Shown: positions 50,648 through 58,965 of the stretch, piece by piece
Position numbering within the stretch: the stretch's first letter is position 1
Layout: each line of letters begins with the position of its first letter
Assembly: GCA_018064605.1 (NCBI GenBank)
Contig: JAGHUX010000005.1
Coordinates: 1 to 64,000 of the forward strand
Direction: 5' to 3'
DNA length: 64,000 bases
Origin: Candidatus Limimorpha caballi
Lineage (GTDB): Bacteria; Bacteroidota; Bacteroidia; Bacteroidales; F082
Notes under the pieces: model-generated
Databases searched by the model: none
The model's input: only the letters and a program-made list of their open reading frames with translations
What the model was told of the DNA's origin: nothing
Program-made: the position numbers and the translations under genes

Positions 50648-51085
50648 TTATTGGCTCACCGCGAACCAGCCACCTGTTTTCAGAGAACCACGATACTCTA
50701 TCAAACCCGCTTCTTTCAATAATTGGAGATAACGTTTACTTGTGACGTAACTCTTTCCTATCAACTTCTGCACATCAGCAATCTTGATATTTCCCAAGTT
50801 ACTGATGGCTTTGTAGATGACAACCAGGTCTCTCTGTGTTGCTTCATTGGTGGTCAGGCCTGTAATAATATGGTCAATGACAACTGCCCCATTGTATTTC
50901 TCACGAGGCAATGGAACTCTGAAAATCAGCGATACGGAGTCTTCTCCTTGTCGCCATTCTGGCATGGCACATAGATTCTTCTTGCACTCCTCTATAATTC
51001 TGAGCGTGCCGCTACCAGCCGCCTCTATATAGCGCAGTTCATAAAATGCATTGGCTATATCGGGGTTACGTAGACATACCCTTCT
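50648..51085 (-). pseudogene. C-terminal fragment of an AlbA/HATPase_c_4-type (RecG-like) protein
   Basis: The open frame upstream of its first Met continues as RNPDIANAFYELRYIEAAGSGTLRIIEECKKN before MPEWRQGEDSVSLIFRVPL and a C-terminal winged-helix segment (NIKIADVQKLIGKSYVTSKRYLQLLKEAGLIEYRG). The RNP-x-IA-x-x-F...IE-x-x-GSGT pattern is the tail of AlbA-domain transcriptional-regulator/ATPase proteins. The N-terminal two-thirds are absent; a different small frame begins instead. Confidence 0.65.
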
Positions 51086-51165
51086 ATGCGTTTCTCTATG
51101 AGGCGCAACATGGCCTCATATCCATTCACGGAGGAACTGATCATCACCTTATACCGCTCTTCCAT
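51055..51165 (-). pseudogene. Short N-terminal remnant, possibly DUF4062-like
   Basis: From an ATG at 51165 the complement reads MEERYKVMISSSVNGYEAM followed by ~17 residues to a TAG at 51055. RYKVMISSSV resembles the start of DUF4062 proteins. It fuses out of frame into the ATPase fragment, suggesting recombination between two gene remnants. Low confidence in the family. Confidence 0.35.
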
Positions 51166-51200
51166 ATCATTCTAATTGTTTTTTGATGAATTAATCATCG

Positions 51201-51803
51201 TTAGGCTTTATTGAGGAGCAATTTGTTGGTAAAACAAATCTGAGACAAACGATTAAGTTCAGTAACTATTTCTACAAACTTGTCTTGGGAATATGACCAT
51301 TTGTCATCCACACAGACTGCTCTTTCTGCGTCGCCATCAGAAGTACATATCTTCACGAACTTACGTGCTGAAGATATTTTACTGAACTGCTTATCTTTTG
51401 TCAGTTCCGGATAATACTTGGCAATACTTTTTTCATAATGCGAAGCCAACATACCAAACTGTTTTACTTTCAACAAGAGTTCAAAATTTCCTATTGTGTA
51501 TCTGTTGTTTTCTTGTTTAAAATCAGTCGTAAGCTCTTTTATTCGCTCATCAACCTCATCTATCTTTTGCAGAATTATGTCCTTTTGCCCTCTGCGTGCC
51601 TGTAGGGACTCTTCGATACGGGAAGTAATAAACAGAGCTATGCCTCCGGTGAATATGAAATAAATCAGGTCGAAAAGGTTGAACGAGTTGTCATATTCAA
51701 ACCATGACAGGCTACGCACCAATAGTCCGAAAACCCAACCGAACGCTATCAGCAGACACCATAGTATTATTGTTGTTATTTTAATCTTTTGCATTTTCAG
51801 CAT
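51201..51803 (-). CDS. Two-TM protein with coiled coil, third gene of the GHKL/STAS-like set
   Basis: I do not recognise the family. This 200-residue protein has two membrane segments (TTIILWCLLIAFGWVFGLLV, and NLFDLIYFIFTGGIALFITS near residues 42-61), then a charged probable coiled coil (QARRGQKDIILQKIDEVDERIKELTTDF) and a cytoplasmic C-terminal domain (KQFSKISSARKFVKICTSDGDAERA). It overlaps the STAS-like gene by 14 or 23 bp depending on the start (ATG 51794 or 51803), so it is translationally coupled to it. It may be the membrane effector or sensor of the three-gene set. Confidence 0.65.
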   Translation of the reverse strand: MLKMQKIKITTIILWCLLIAFGWVFGLLVRSLSWFEYDNSFNLFDLIYFIFTGGIALFITSRIEESLQARRGQKDIILQKIDEVDERIKELTTDFKQENNRYTIGNFELLLKVKQFGMLASHYEKSIAKYYPELTKDKQFSKISSARKFVKICTSDGDAERAVCVDDKWSYSQDKFVEIVTELNRLSQICFTNKLLLNKA

Positions 51804-52110
51804 CTTCTATATATGACCAACATTCCTCTATCAATTCTTCTTCCTCGTCAGATTTGATTTTCAACCAGTCGCGAAGGTCTTTATAATCGATATGCTCAAC
51901 ACGTATGAGACCTCCAAACACTTCTTCCAGAAAAGAAGTCCCGTAACCAGCAGTTCCGTCAAGGTCAATCCAAAACTCCTCTTTTTTTTGGATACACGCT
52001 TTTAACATCGGTGTAATAATCTCACGCAACTTTTCGCCAGGAAACTTACCCTCGCTCTCAATACGAGCAGAAGGGGTGCGTGAAAACTGTGTGGCTATTA
52101 CATAATTCAT
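51781..52110 (-). CDS. STAS-like domain protein (DUF4325)
   Basis: This 109-residue protein has the DUF4325 pattern: RIESEGKFPGEKLREIITPML, EFWIDLDGTAGYGTSFLEEVFGGLIRVEHI. DUF4325 is a STAS-like fold commonly encoded next to a GHKL-type ATPase, reminiscent of anti-sigma-factor/antagonist pairs. The expected ATPase gene lies 6 bp upstream. Its acidic tail (DEEEELIEE) is notable. A regulatory switch role is inferred. Confidence 0.8.
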   Translation of the reverse strand: MNYVIATQFSRTPSARIESEGKFPGEKLREIITPMLKACIQKKEEFWIDLDGTAGYGTSFLEEVFGGLIRVEHIDYKDLRDWLKIKSDEEEELIEECWSYIEDAENAKD

Positions 52111-52116
52111 ATTATT

Positions 52117-53193
52117 CTATGCTGCTTTTGGCAAACTGTGACACGTATCATCAACCTCAAAGTAAACAAACGTGCCATTAAGTCTGTGATTGATATTACA
52201 ATATTCATTCTTCGACGCCTCTGCGAAGACATCGTTTGTAATAATAATAAGACGACTTATCTTATGATCGACTAATGTGTTATATATTCCCGGCAATCCC
52301 TTCCCACGATAGGACTTTTTTGTGACTGTGGTGTGGAATGTTCCATTCAGTATGGCTTCTAGCAAGGCACAATGGTCATTAGGGTTCAGTATAGGCAACA
52401 TCTTCTCAAACCAACGATAGAACTTACTCTTTACATCTTTCGTGGCAAGGCTTTCAAATATCCCCATGCCATAGTCGATGAAGGAGAAACACAACCTTTT
52501 AGGATTCTCCGCTCTGGAGAGATGGAGCCACCAGTGTTTCTCTCCTTGTTTCCGACTGGCATGGTTGTTTGTATTCTGCATCAATTCCAAGAATACACGT
52601 TGCACTCCAGTACAACGACGCTCTTCTTTCCATAAGAATGGAGAATACCGGGCTATTAGGTTTGCAGTCAACTCCGAATCAACGCTCGTGTTAGCATGGG
52701 TGAAGAAATCATTTTTGGTGAGATCGTATTGGCTCTCTTTAGCGTAGTTGTAATTGTACAAAGCATCATAGAAACTTGTTTTCAACAGTCGCTCTCGTAC
52801 TTCTTTTTGCCTTGGATAGTTTCCATTAAACATTATACCCGCTGACTTGAACAAAACAACGTTTGAAAGCAATATTATCAACCCATCACCCGAGAAGGAT
52901 TTCATGCTGGTCATTAAAACAAATACCTTTCTCCGTTTTTTAAAGGCAACTTGAAGCTCTTGTATGAACTTTAGAACTTCCTCATAGTTTTCGATCAGCG
53001 ACATGTGCTTAGGGACACGGATTTTGAGATAGTCGAAAAACTTTGTTGCTAATTCTGCCCTTGCCCGTCGCTCTTCTTTTGACACCCCTTGCAAAGAACG
53101 TCTTTTGGCTTTCAACCATTCACGATGGTCAATCTGCCTGCGAAGCAAGGCATTATCGTGATTCTGTTTGTAAGCTTTGTCGTTCTGTTTCAT
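52117..53193 (-). CDS. GHKL (histidine-kinase-like) ATPase
   Basis: This 358-residue protein carries the Bergerat-fold motifs: N-box GVQRVFLELMQNTNNHA (Glu203, Asn207), G1-box FIDYGMGIFESL (Asp240, Gly242, Gly244), and GKGLPGIYNTL as G2. Residues ~60-130 look like a STAS-like or receptor domain (KVFVLMTSMKSFSGDGLIILLS). No phospho-acceptor His domain is obvious, so it resembles stand-alone ATPases paired with STAS-like proteins. It precedes the DUF4325 gene by 6 bp. Together with the TM protein it forms a compact three-gene unit unrelated to sugar metabolism. Confidence 0.78.
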   Translation of the reverse strand: MKQNDKAYKQNHDNALLRRQIDHREWLKAKRRSLQGVSKEERRARAELATKFFDYLKIRVPKHMSLIENYEEVLKFIQELQVAFKKRRKVFVLMTSMKSFSGDGLIILLSNVVLFKSAGIMFNGNYPRQKEVRERLLKTSFYDALYNYNYAKESQYDLTKNDFFTHANTSVDSELTANLIARYSPFLWKEERRCTGVQRVFLELMQNTNNHASRKQGEKHWWLHLSRAENPKRLCFSFIDYGMGIFESLATKDVKSKFYRWFEKMLPILNPNDHCALLEAILNGTFHTTVTKKSYRGKGLPGIYNTLVDHKISRLIIITNDVFAEASKNEYCNINHRLNGTFVYFEVDDTCHSLPKAA

Positions 53194-53328
53194 TTACGGG
53201 TTATTTATGGGTTATCAACTTATTCGCTTTAAGGGCTATTCTTCATTAGTATAGTTGTTCACCTCTTTGGGGCCGATGTTTACCTGCGTGGCGGAGGGGA
53301 TATTGATTGTTTGATGGGTTGCGTCGCG

Positions 53329-53598
53329 TTAAAGGATATTCGTAACGATGCTGTCAATCGTCTTAAAGGTTTCTTCACTGGTGCATCCGTGTTCAATGGC
53401 CTTGCGATATAGCATATCACACACCTCATCAGCCCCCGATTTTGTGAACCGGTTTTTCATAAAAGTGGTCATCTCATTTAGGGTCAAAGTCAACTCATCC
53501 ATAACCTCACTCTTGTTTGCAGTCATTTGCTCTTTAGTAGGATTACGTTCCAACCGTTGCTTTAGCTCGTCTATATCGGCTTGATATTTGGATTTCAT
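53329..53598 (-). CDS. Small helical protein of unknown function
   Basis: I do not recognise it. This 89-residue, charged, probably all-helical protein starts MKSKYQADIDELKQRLERNPTKEQM and has no membrane segment. It lies between the GHKL ATPase gene and wbuC, in the same direction, with gaps of ~130 and ~110 bp. The N-terminal half looks like a short coiled coil. The gap 53599-53706 contains TTCAGTTGTCAAG/GTTACC repeat-like sequence only. Confidence 0.5.
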   Translation of the reverse strand: MKSKYQADIDELKQRLERNPTKEQMTANKSEVMDELTLTLNEMTTFMKNRFTKSGADEVCDMLYRKAIEHGCTSEETFKTIDSIVTNIL

Positions 53599-53706
53599 TT
53601 GTTTTCTTTTATTGTTAAATGTTAATTTATTAACTCTACTGTTTTCTTTCAGTTCTTTCAGATTTCAGTTGTCAAGTAAACCGTCAAGTTACTTTCGTTA
53701 CCTCTG

Positions 53707-54132
53707 TTACTTCATTATATCTTCTTCTGAAAGAGGTTCATACCTCCCATCTTTACTCTCAAAAATCACAGTTCCCTCTTCCAGCACCTCCAGTGAATGC
53801 CATTGACCTGCCTCAACCTGTACCATAGGGACTGAAGGGTTTGAGTTTTGATCTTGCTCGGCAACCGAACCTGTAGGAGCCATTACAACCTCATCCATGA
53901 CATTGCCATTATCATCATAAAGCCTCATAACCATCTTCCCCCTGACCATACAAATACTCTCAGACGACTTCCTATGCCTATGAATCGGCATCACCGTCCC
54001 TGGCTCCAAAGCATTGAGCATTCTTTGACTATTGTCCTCAGGCGTGTTCCGCAAGTCATACGCCTGCCTCAGCCGAGGCGAAGCCTTGGCTTGGGAGGAA
54101 AGGGTGTCGAGAAGTTGGTTGTCGATTATCAT
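53707..54132 (-). CDS. wbuC: WbuC-family cupin-fold metalloprotein (second copy)
   Basis: This 141-residue homologue of 6130-6528 has LRQAYDLRNTPEDNSQRMLNALEPGTVMPIHRHRKSSESICMVRGKM, VEAGQWHSLEVLEEGTVIFESKDGRYEPLSEEDIM. The metal-site histidines are kept. It has a segment SVAEQDQNSNPSVPMV that the other copy lacks. Two wbuC genes in one locus suggests that the locus was assembled from two capsule modules. It lies 33 bp downstream of the HEPN-motif gene, separated by a GTTACCTGTTACCTCGG repeat. Confidence 0.88.
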   Translation of the reverse strand: MIIDNQLLDTLSSQAKASPRLRQAYDLRNTPEDNSQRMLNALEPGTVMPIHRHRKSSESICMVRGKMVMRLYDDNGNVMDEVVMAPTGSVAEQDQNSNPSVPMVQVEAGQWHSLEVLEEGTVIFESKDGRYEPLSEEDIMK

Positions 54133-54165
54133 AATGTTACCTGTTACCTCGGTTACCTTGGATAT

Positions 54166-55626
54166 CTATAACTTTAATAATACCGGTTCTTGTGCGTCAC
54201 AAGCAGGTTTCCTGTCCATCAGCACAGGATTATTAATTATATAACCATTGTATCCAAAGAATTTAAAAAGGATTCTAGCACATAATGTGAACAACGCTAA
54301 AGAATAGAAATACATATCGTCAAATGGATTGCTATCTTCAGAAGTTTGCTCAACAAGATCACCATGTAATAGTCTATTGCGTTGGTCTATCACCTTAAGA
54401 TCTAAATCAGATAGTTCGAGCCCCGTTTTGTCTATTGTTAGACGAAATTTCTCCGAATTTGAAAGATTATTTAAATAGTTTACGCCATTTTCAAAACGAT
54501 CAGTTATTTTCTTATTAATACCGGCATCTGAGAATTTTTCTTTAATCATTCTAACAAGAGCCTTTCGCGTGCGAGTCCATACGCTTTTTTCAATAATACC
54601 ATCAAAGGTCATTTCATAGATGGATTTCAATTTAGTACAGATGGTTTCCAATGCAACACTATACATTGCAGCCTGATAGTCTAATGCCTTATCCGTACCA
54701 TCAATAAGAATCATAGCCGCCCTTGCAAATTCAGGATACTGATACAATTTTGAAAAAATGGGAGAATAATCTGGTTCTTCAAGCCAATTTACTATTCCTC
54801 TATTTGGAGTCTTACCATCTTCGCTGATTTGTTGGATAGCATATTTGTTGTATGTCCCTATGTTTAAAGACATAAGTATGCTGTACATATTTGTAGTAAA
54901 TGTATGATATTGACTTTTTATGCTTTCCCTCATACTAATATAACTACAGCCCTTAATTTTTGCAAAATTTAAATCTTCAGAGGCCAAAACATATGCTTCT
55001 CCAAACGTGGCAACTCCCGTTATCAAACCCATAGCCATTGCTGCTGAATATTGGATATCAAACAGTTCTTGCTCTGTAACCTTATATTGTGGTTCTATAA
55101 CCATATATTGTTGTTCAACTACTTTGTCAGTAACGGTATATATATGGACTTCACCTTTGGGGTATTTTGGAATTAAAAGTGATCCGTAAAATCCCAAATC
55201 TGTTTCAATTCCGTAAGAATGAATTTCATGAATCCAGAAATTTCTTTCCACAGGAATAGCCATTCTAAAGAAGTAACATTGATCTGAATTGTACCCTTTA
55301 CTTTTTAAACTGCTGATTGCTATAGAAAAAGTCTGGGGCTCAAAATTCATCATATCGTAACCCATAAAGAAAGCTTGAAAGTTGCTTATTCCAAAACTTT
55401 CGTCTTTATCTTTTAGCACAATATCCCCGAGAGAGAAGGATCTAGACAAGTCGTCTATTGATTTATCCAACACAGCCTCAAATTTCAATACAAGCCTCCG
55501 TGAATCCTTCTGTAATGAATTCATAGCGGGAAGACAGTCTAACCCCTCTACAACGACATTTTCCATATTGTTGATTCTTCTGATAGAAGAAAACATCGGA
55601 GATAATAGTTTTTTTTCGTAAGCCAT
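54166..55626 (-). CDS. Large protein with a C-terminal HEPN-like R-x4-H motif
   Basis: I do not recognise the family with confidence. This 486-residue protein has a beta-rich N-terminal half and an alpha-helical C-terminal half. Near the end, VIDQRNRLLHGDL contains Arg416-Asn-x3-His421, the R-x4-6-H motif of HEPN ribonucleases, in the context RNxLLHG seen in ApeA-type antiphage and related HEPN proteins. This suggests an RNase effector preceded by a sensing domain. It is AT-rich and lies next to a TM protein and an MBL-fold hydrolase; the three may be a unit. Confidence 0.6.
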   Translation of the reverse strand: MAYEKKLLSPMFSSIRRINNMENVVVEGLDCLPAMNSLQKDSRRLVLKFEAVLDKSIDDLSRSFSLGDIVLKDKDESFGISNFQAFFMGYDMMNFEPQTFSIAISSLKSKGYNSDQCYFFRMAIPVERNFWIHEIHSYGIETDLGFYGSLLIPKYPKGEVHIYTVTDKVVEQQYMVIEPQYKVTEQELFDIQYSAAMAMGLITGVATFGEAYVLASEDLNFAKIKGCSYISMRESIKSQYHTFTTNMYSILMSLNIGTYNKYAIQQISEDGKTPNRGIVNWLEEPDYSPIFSKLYQYPEFARAAMILIDGTDKALDYQAAMYSVALETICTKLKSIYEMTFDGIIEKSVWTRTRKALVRMIKEKFSDAGINKKITDRFENGVNYLNNLSNSEKFRLTIDKTGLELSDLDLKVIDQRNRLLHGDLVEQTSEDSNPFDDMYFYSLALFTLCARILFKFFGYNGYIINNPVLMDRKPACDAQEPVLLKL

Positions 55627-55747
55627 CCTAAAATTTCGTTACCTTTTCTACTTTCTTATAGTCTAGCAGATAGATTTATTCTATTTCGTAGCCTCTCTGA
55701 CCGAAGGGAAGAGTGGCGGTCCCTCTGTAGCCCCCGAAGAGCCCCCT

Positions 55748-55762
55748 TGCGGCAAAGCCGCA
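55748..55762. terminator. Short GC hairpin between defence-like genes
   Basis: TGCGGC and GCCGCA pair perfectly around AAA in the GC-rich gap 55627-55777. It may be a terminator or part of a dispersed repeat; no U-run follows. Confidence 0.3.
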
Positions 55763-55777
55763 TGGGTGCGTGGGGCG

Positions 55778-56368
55778 TTAATGCTTATTCAAATATTCGT
55801 TGAGGACTTCTCTTGCATAATAGTATCCTCTTTCTTTGAATCTAATCCATGATAATAACAAAGGTATTATCAATAAATAGCTCTTCCACTCACAGGGATA
55901 GTATGCAATAACTATGATAGTAACAATAAAAAGAGTTGTCAATAAGACTCTTGAGAAAGCATAATTTGCATTGAAATCAGGAACCCGTGAATCAGCATTC
56001 GAATTGGTTTCACGCATAGCCAAAGAGAACATTTTCCTAGTATCTGCCGTTGGGTCTTCAAGTTGTTTCCTTAACTTTTCGATAGCCTCTTCAGCATGAT
56101 AAAAACGCACGCGTCGAATACCGGTATATTTCTTCCCTTCAATAGGAGTAAGCAATACATCAGATGGCATACCCCCTATTGTCCAATACCATATGCTTTC
56201 GAGAAGTCCTGATATTGCATTTATGACATACCCAACAACGTAAGCCGCTGCAATATACGCAATAGAATAATCTTCATTGTATCCTATTCTAGATATTAAT
56301 AGAAAAGCAATCAATGCAAAATAGCCGACAATAATTGTTGACAATAGGTCGTAATATTTGAAACTCAT
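55778..56368 (-). CDS. Four-TM membrane protein paired with the MBL-fold gene
   Basis: This 196-residue protein has two membrane segments near the N-terminus (LLSTIIVGYFALIAFLLIS, YIAAAYVVGYVINAISGLLESIWYW), a cytoplasmic middle (RVRFYHAEEAIEKLRKQLEDPTADTRKMFSLAMRETNSNADSRVPDFNANY) and two more segments at the end. I do not recognise a family. It starts 3 bp after the MBL-fold gene stops, so they are cotranscribed. A membrane effector or anchor is plausible. Confidence 0.6.
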   Translation of the reverse strand: MSFKYYDLLSTIIVGYFALIAFLLISRIGYNEDYSIAYIAAAYVVGYVINAISGLLESIWYWTIGGMPSDVLLTPIEGKKYTGIRRVRFYHAEEAIEKLRKQLEDPTADTRKMFSLAMRETNSNADSRVPDFNANYAFSRVLLTTLFIVTIIVIAYYPCEWKSYLLIIPLLLSWIRFKERGYYYAREVLNEYLNKH

Positions 56369-56371
56369 AAC

Positions 56372-57325
56372 TTAAATATATAAGGTTCCTAAATAATATA
56401 ATCCGTTTTTAAGTTTGTTGTTAGCTATATCAATATTAGACAAGGCATCCTCCAATTCATATTTAAGGCATTTCGGTTTGTCCTTAATATTATTTTGGGT
56501 ATAAATAACAACTTTGCCATCTTTTACATCAAACAAAATGTCACTTGAAGAATTTTGTGTTATCGTAAGGTCTGTATCTAAATATTCAATATCCTTACTT
56601 GGAGCATTTCCTATTACAACAATTTTGGGGGATAATTCTTCCATAAGTGCTGCAGGAATAGAGCCCGATTTACGACCGTGATGGGGAGCAAAAACAATAT
56701 CTATATGACCTATCTTCCCCTTCTGTGACTCATAGAATGATTCTTGCATTTTCGTTTCCATATCTCCAAACCAAAGAAAAGAGGCACTGTCCTTAACCTC
56801 GTACTTGATTACTGGACAAATATTATTAGGTTTTGTTTGAACCTTCGTTAATGCCTCCTTAAAGTCATTGTTGTTAAGATCTGGCCAGAGAAAATTTATT
56901 CCAGAGCTACCAATTTCTTTACCTCCATCACTTATCCCTTTCTTATTTAAAAAAGCTCTCTCTAAATCCTTGTCGATAAATGTACAATTCGGGCCATCTT
57001 TTAATTCTATGTATTTTGAGAGACTTGGATTATTTGAATCGGGTGCGATGTTATTAGCAACACAATAGAAGTTTGTTGTGTTCCATTTTTTCCATAAATC
57101 CTCAATTCCATGAATATGGTCATCGTCTGGATGGGTCGAAATAAATCTTTGTACAGACTTTAATTTCGACTCTGAAACAATTTCATTTATGATTGCATCC
57201 TTACGGTCATCATTGTCTTTAAGGTAGCAATCTATGATAGTAAAGCAATCAACATTGTGCTTTATATAGAAAAGATCTCCTCTTATCTCTCCATCTTCAA
57301 AGGAAAAAGATTTTACTTTTGACAT
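56372..57325 (-). CDS. MBL-fold metallohydrolase (ComEC C-terminal-like)
   Basis: This 317-residue metallo-beta-lactamase-fold protein has the metal motif FISTHPDDDHIHGIEDLW (His65, Asp67, Asp69, His70), ASFLWFGDME (second-shell Asp) and IDIVFAPHHGRKSG (His). The layout resembles the ComEC/Rec2 C-terminal hydrolase and stand-alone MBL proteins in defence islands, which may act on nucleic acid or cyclic nucleotides. With the TM gene directly downstream and the HEPN-motif gene after it, a defence role is an inference. It is AT-rich, in contrast to the GC-richer fcl gene beside it. Confidence 0.78.
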   Translation of the reverse strand: MSKVKSFSFEDGEIRGDLFYIKHNVDCFTIIDCYLKDNDDRKDAIINEIVSESKLKSVQRFISTHPDDDHIHGIEDLWKKWNTTNFYCVANNIAPDSNNPSLSKYIELKDGPNCTFIDKDLERAFLNKKGISDGGKEIGSSGINFLWPDLNNNDFKEALTKVQTKPNNICPVIKYEVKDSASFLWFGDMETKMQESFYESQKGKIGHIDIVFAPHHGRKSGSIPAALMEELSPKIVVIGNAPSKDIEYLDTDLTITQNSSSDILFDVKDGKVVIYTQNNIKDKPKCLKYELEDALSNIDIANNKLKNGLYYLGTLYI

Positions 57326-57363
57326 ATACTATATAGAAATTTTATTAGGATTTCAGCCGTTAT

Positions 57364-58305
57364 CTATCTCTCCGCCCGCATCGGATTCTCCAAAAAATCC
57401 TTATACGCGAGGCAGATGCCGTCTTCCAGTTCTGTTTTGTAGGTCCAGCCGAGTCTTGTAGCTTTCGAAACATCCAGCAACTTCCTCGGAGTGCCGTTCG
57501 GCCTCGAAGTGTCCCACTTGATCTCCCCTTCATAACCCACAACCTTAGCCACAAGCTCTGTGAGAGCCTTAATGGTGAGCTCCTTGCCAGTCCCTGCGTT
57601 AACCGTCTCATTCCCGGAATAATTCTCCATCAGGAACACGCAGAGGTTCGCCAGATCATCCACATAGAGGAACTCCCTCAGCGGTGAGCCATCACCCCAG
57701 CAGGTGACTTCCTTCAGGCCCGCAACCTTAGCCTCGTGGAAGCGGCGGATGAGTGCCGGAAGCACGTGGGAGTGCTCGGGGTGGTAGTTGTCGTTGGGGC
57801 CATAGAGGTTGGTAGGCATCACGGAGATATAGTCGGTACCATACTGGCGGTTCAGGAACTCGCAGTATTTAAGGCCGCTGATTTTTGCTAATGCGTAGGC
57901 CTCATTGGTCTTCTCCAGTTCGGAGGTGAGAAGGCAGCTCTCGGGCATAGGCTGGGGAGCCATACGGGGGTAGATGCAGGAGGAACCGAGGAATTCGAGT
58001 TTGCGGCAGCCGTTTTTCCAGGCGGAGTGGATGACGTTCATCTCCAGAATCATGTTGTCGTACATAAAGTCGGCAAGGGCGCTCTGGTTGGCGATGATGC
58101 CCCCGACCTTGGCTGCGGCAAGGAAGACGTATTCGGGCTTCTCGGTTTCAAAGAATTTTTCGACCTGCTCCTGACGGGTGAGGTCCAGTTCCTTGTGGGT
58201 GCGGGTGATTATGTTGGTGTAGCCCTGGCGCTGGAGTTCGCGAACGATGGCGCTCCCCACCATTCCACGATGGCCGGCTACGTATATCTTTGAATCTTTA
58301 TTCAT
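57364..58305 (-). CDS. fcl: GDP-L-fucose synthase
   Basis: This bifunctional 3,5-epimerase/4-reductase turns GDP-4-keto-6-deoxymannose into GDP-L-fucose. Signatures are IYVAGHRGMVGSAIVREL, RTHKELDLTRQ, VFLAAAKVGGIIANQ, LEFLGSSCIYPRMAPQPMPES, NEAYALAKISGLKYCE (YxxxK), MPTNLYGPNDNYHPEHSHVLPALIRRFHEA and CWGDGSPLREFLYVDDLA. Length 313 is normal. Gmd is encoded upstream at 58966, separated by a four-helix-bundle gene and repeats. Confidence 0.96.
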   Translation of the reverse strand: MNKDSKIYVAGHRGMVGSAIVRELQRQGYTNIITRTHKELDLTRQEQVEKFFETEKPEYVFLAAAKVGGIIANQSALADFMYDNMILEMNVIHSAWKNGCRKLEFLGSSCIYPRMAPQPMPESCLLTSELEKTNEAYALAKISGLKYCEFLNRQYGTDYISVMPTNLYGPNDNYHPEHSHVLPALIRRFHEAKVAGLKEVTCWGDGSPLREFLYVDDLANLCVFLMENYSGNETVNAGTGKELTIKALTELVAKVVGYEGEIKWDTSRPNGTPRKLLDVSKATRLGWTYKTELEDGICLAYKDFLENPMRAER

Positions 58306-58314
58306 AATAAAAAT

Positions 58315-58465
58315 TAGTTTAGTGTTTAGTGTTGAGTGTTGAGAGTTTAGAGTCAGTTGCTTAGTTTAGAGTTTAGAGAATATTTCTGAACTATCAACTC
58401 TGAACTTTCAAACTGTCTCTCAACTCTTAACTTTCAAATTGTCTTTCAACTCTCAACCATCAACT
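58315..58465. repeat. Inverted GTTTAGAG / AACTCTCAAC repeat arrays
   Basis: The left half (to ~58378) repeats GAGTTTAGAG-type units; the right half (from ~58385) repeats the complementary AACTCTCAACTC-type units, giving a large imperfect palindrome directly downstream of the four-helix-bundle gene. Confidence 0.75.
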
Positions 58466-58467
58466 CT

Positions 58468-58830
58468 CTAAGCCGTCTTATAGGATTTTTGCAGTCCGGA
58501 AAGCAAACGAGCTACTTCTTCGATTAACTGATCCATACTTAACCTGTCATCTGCTGTAATATAGCCAAGTTCTTCGGCTATTTCAAACTGTGATGACACC
58601 TCCATCAACGAACCATACGACACCTCAATGAAATGAGATTTGTCTTTCATTGAATAGCGATTGACTCCTTCTGCTATATTTGAAGTAATGGAAACAGAAG
58701 CTCTTCTCAATTGGTCGCTCATTGCATAACGTTCTTCTACAGGAAACTTCTTGAGAAGCTTATAAGTATGTTTGACAACTTCCTTCGCTTTCTGATAAGC
58801 TACTAATTTACGATATCCAAAGATTTCCAT
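58468..58830 (-). CDS. Four-helix-bundle protein (S23/TIGR02436 type)
   Basis: This 120-residue protein matches the family: MEIFGYRKLVAYQKAKEVVKHTYKLLKKFPVEERYAMSDQLRRASVSITSNIAEGVNRYSMKDKSHFIEVSYGSLMEVSSQFEIAEELGYI. The A-x-SI-x-x-NIAEG block is the signature. The gene separates gmd from fcl and is flanked on both sides by AACTCTCAAC-type arrays. It shares no obvious function with the fucose pathway. Role unknown. Confidence 0.9.
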   Translation of the reverse strand: MEIFGYRKLVAYQKAKEVVKHTYKLLKKFPVEERYAMSDQLRRASVSITSNIAEGVNRYSMKDKSHFIEVSYGSLMEVSSQFEIAEELGYITADDRLSMDQLIEEVARLLSGLQKSYKTA

Positions 58831-58839
58831 TACTTACTA

Positions 58840-58895
58840 TTTTAACTCTCAACTTGAAAACTGTCTCTCAACTCTACACTCTCAACTTTATTTTA
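58840..58895. repeat. AACTCTCAAC-type repeat array
   Basis: Short units TTAACTCTCAACTTGAAAACTG and CTCAACTCTACACTCTCAAC lie upstream of the four-helix-bundle gene, the same family as 58315-58465. Beyond it (58940-58970) is a TTCGCGTTTTGCGCAAG element that recurs in similar form at about 60085-60105. Confidence 0.65.
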
Positions 58896-58965
58896 CAATT
58901 CCCTTTTCAAGGTATTCCGCAAGGTTGGTTCTCGGTTTGGCGTCGGTTCGCGTTTTGCGCAAGTT

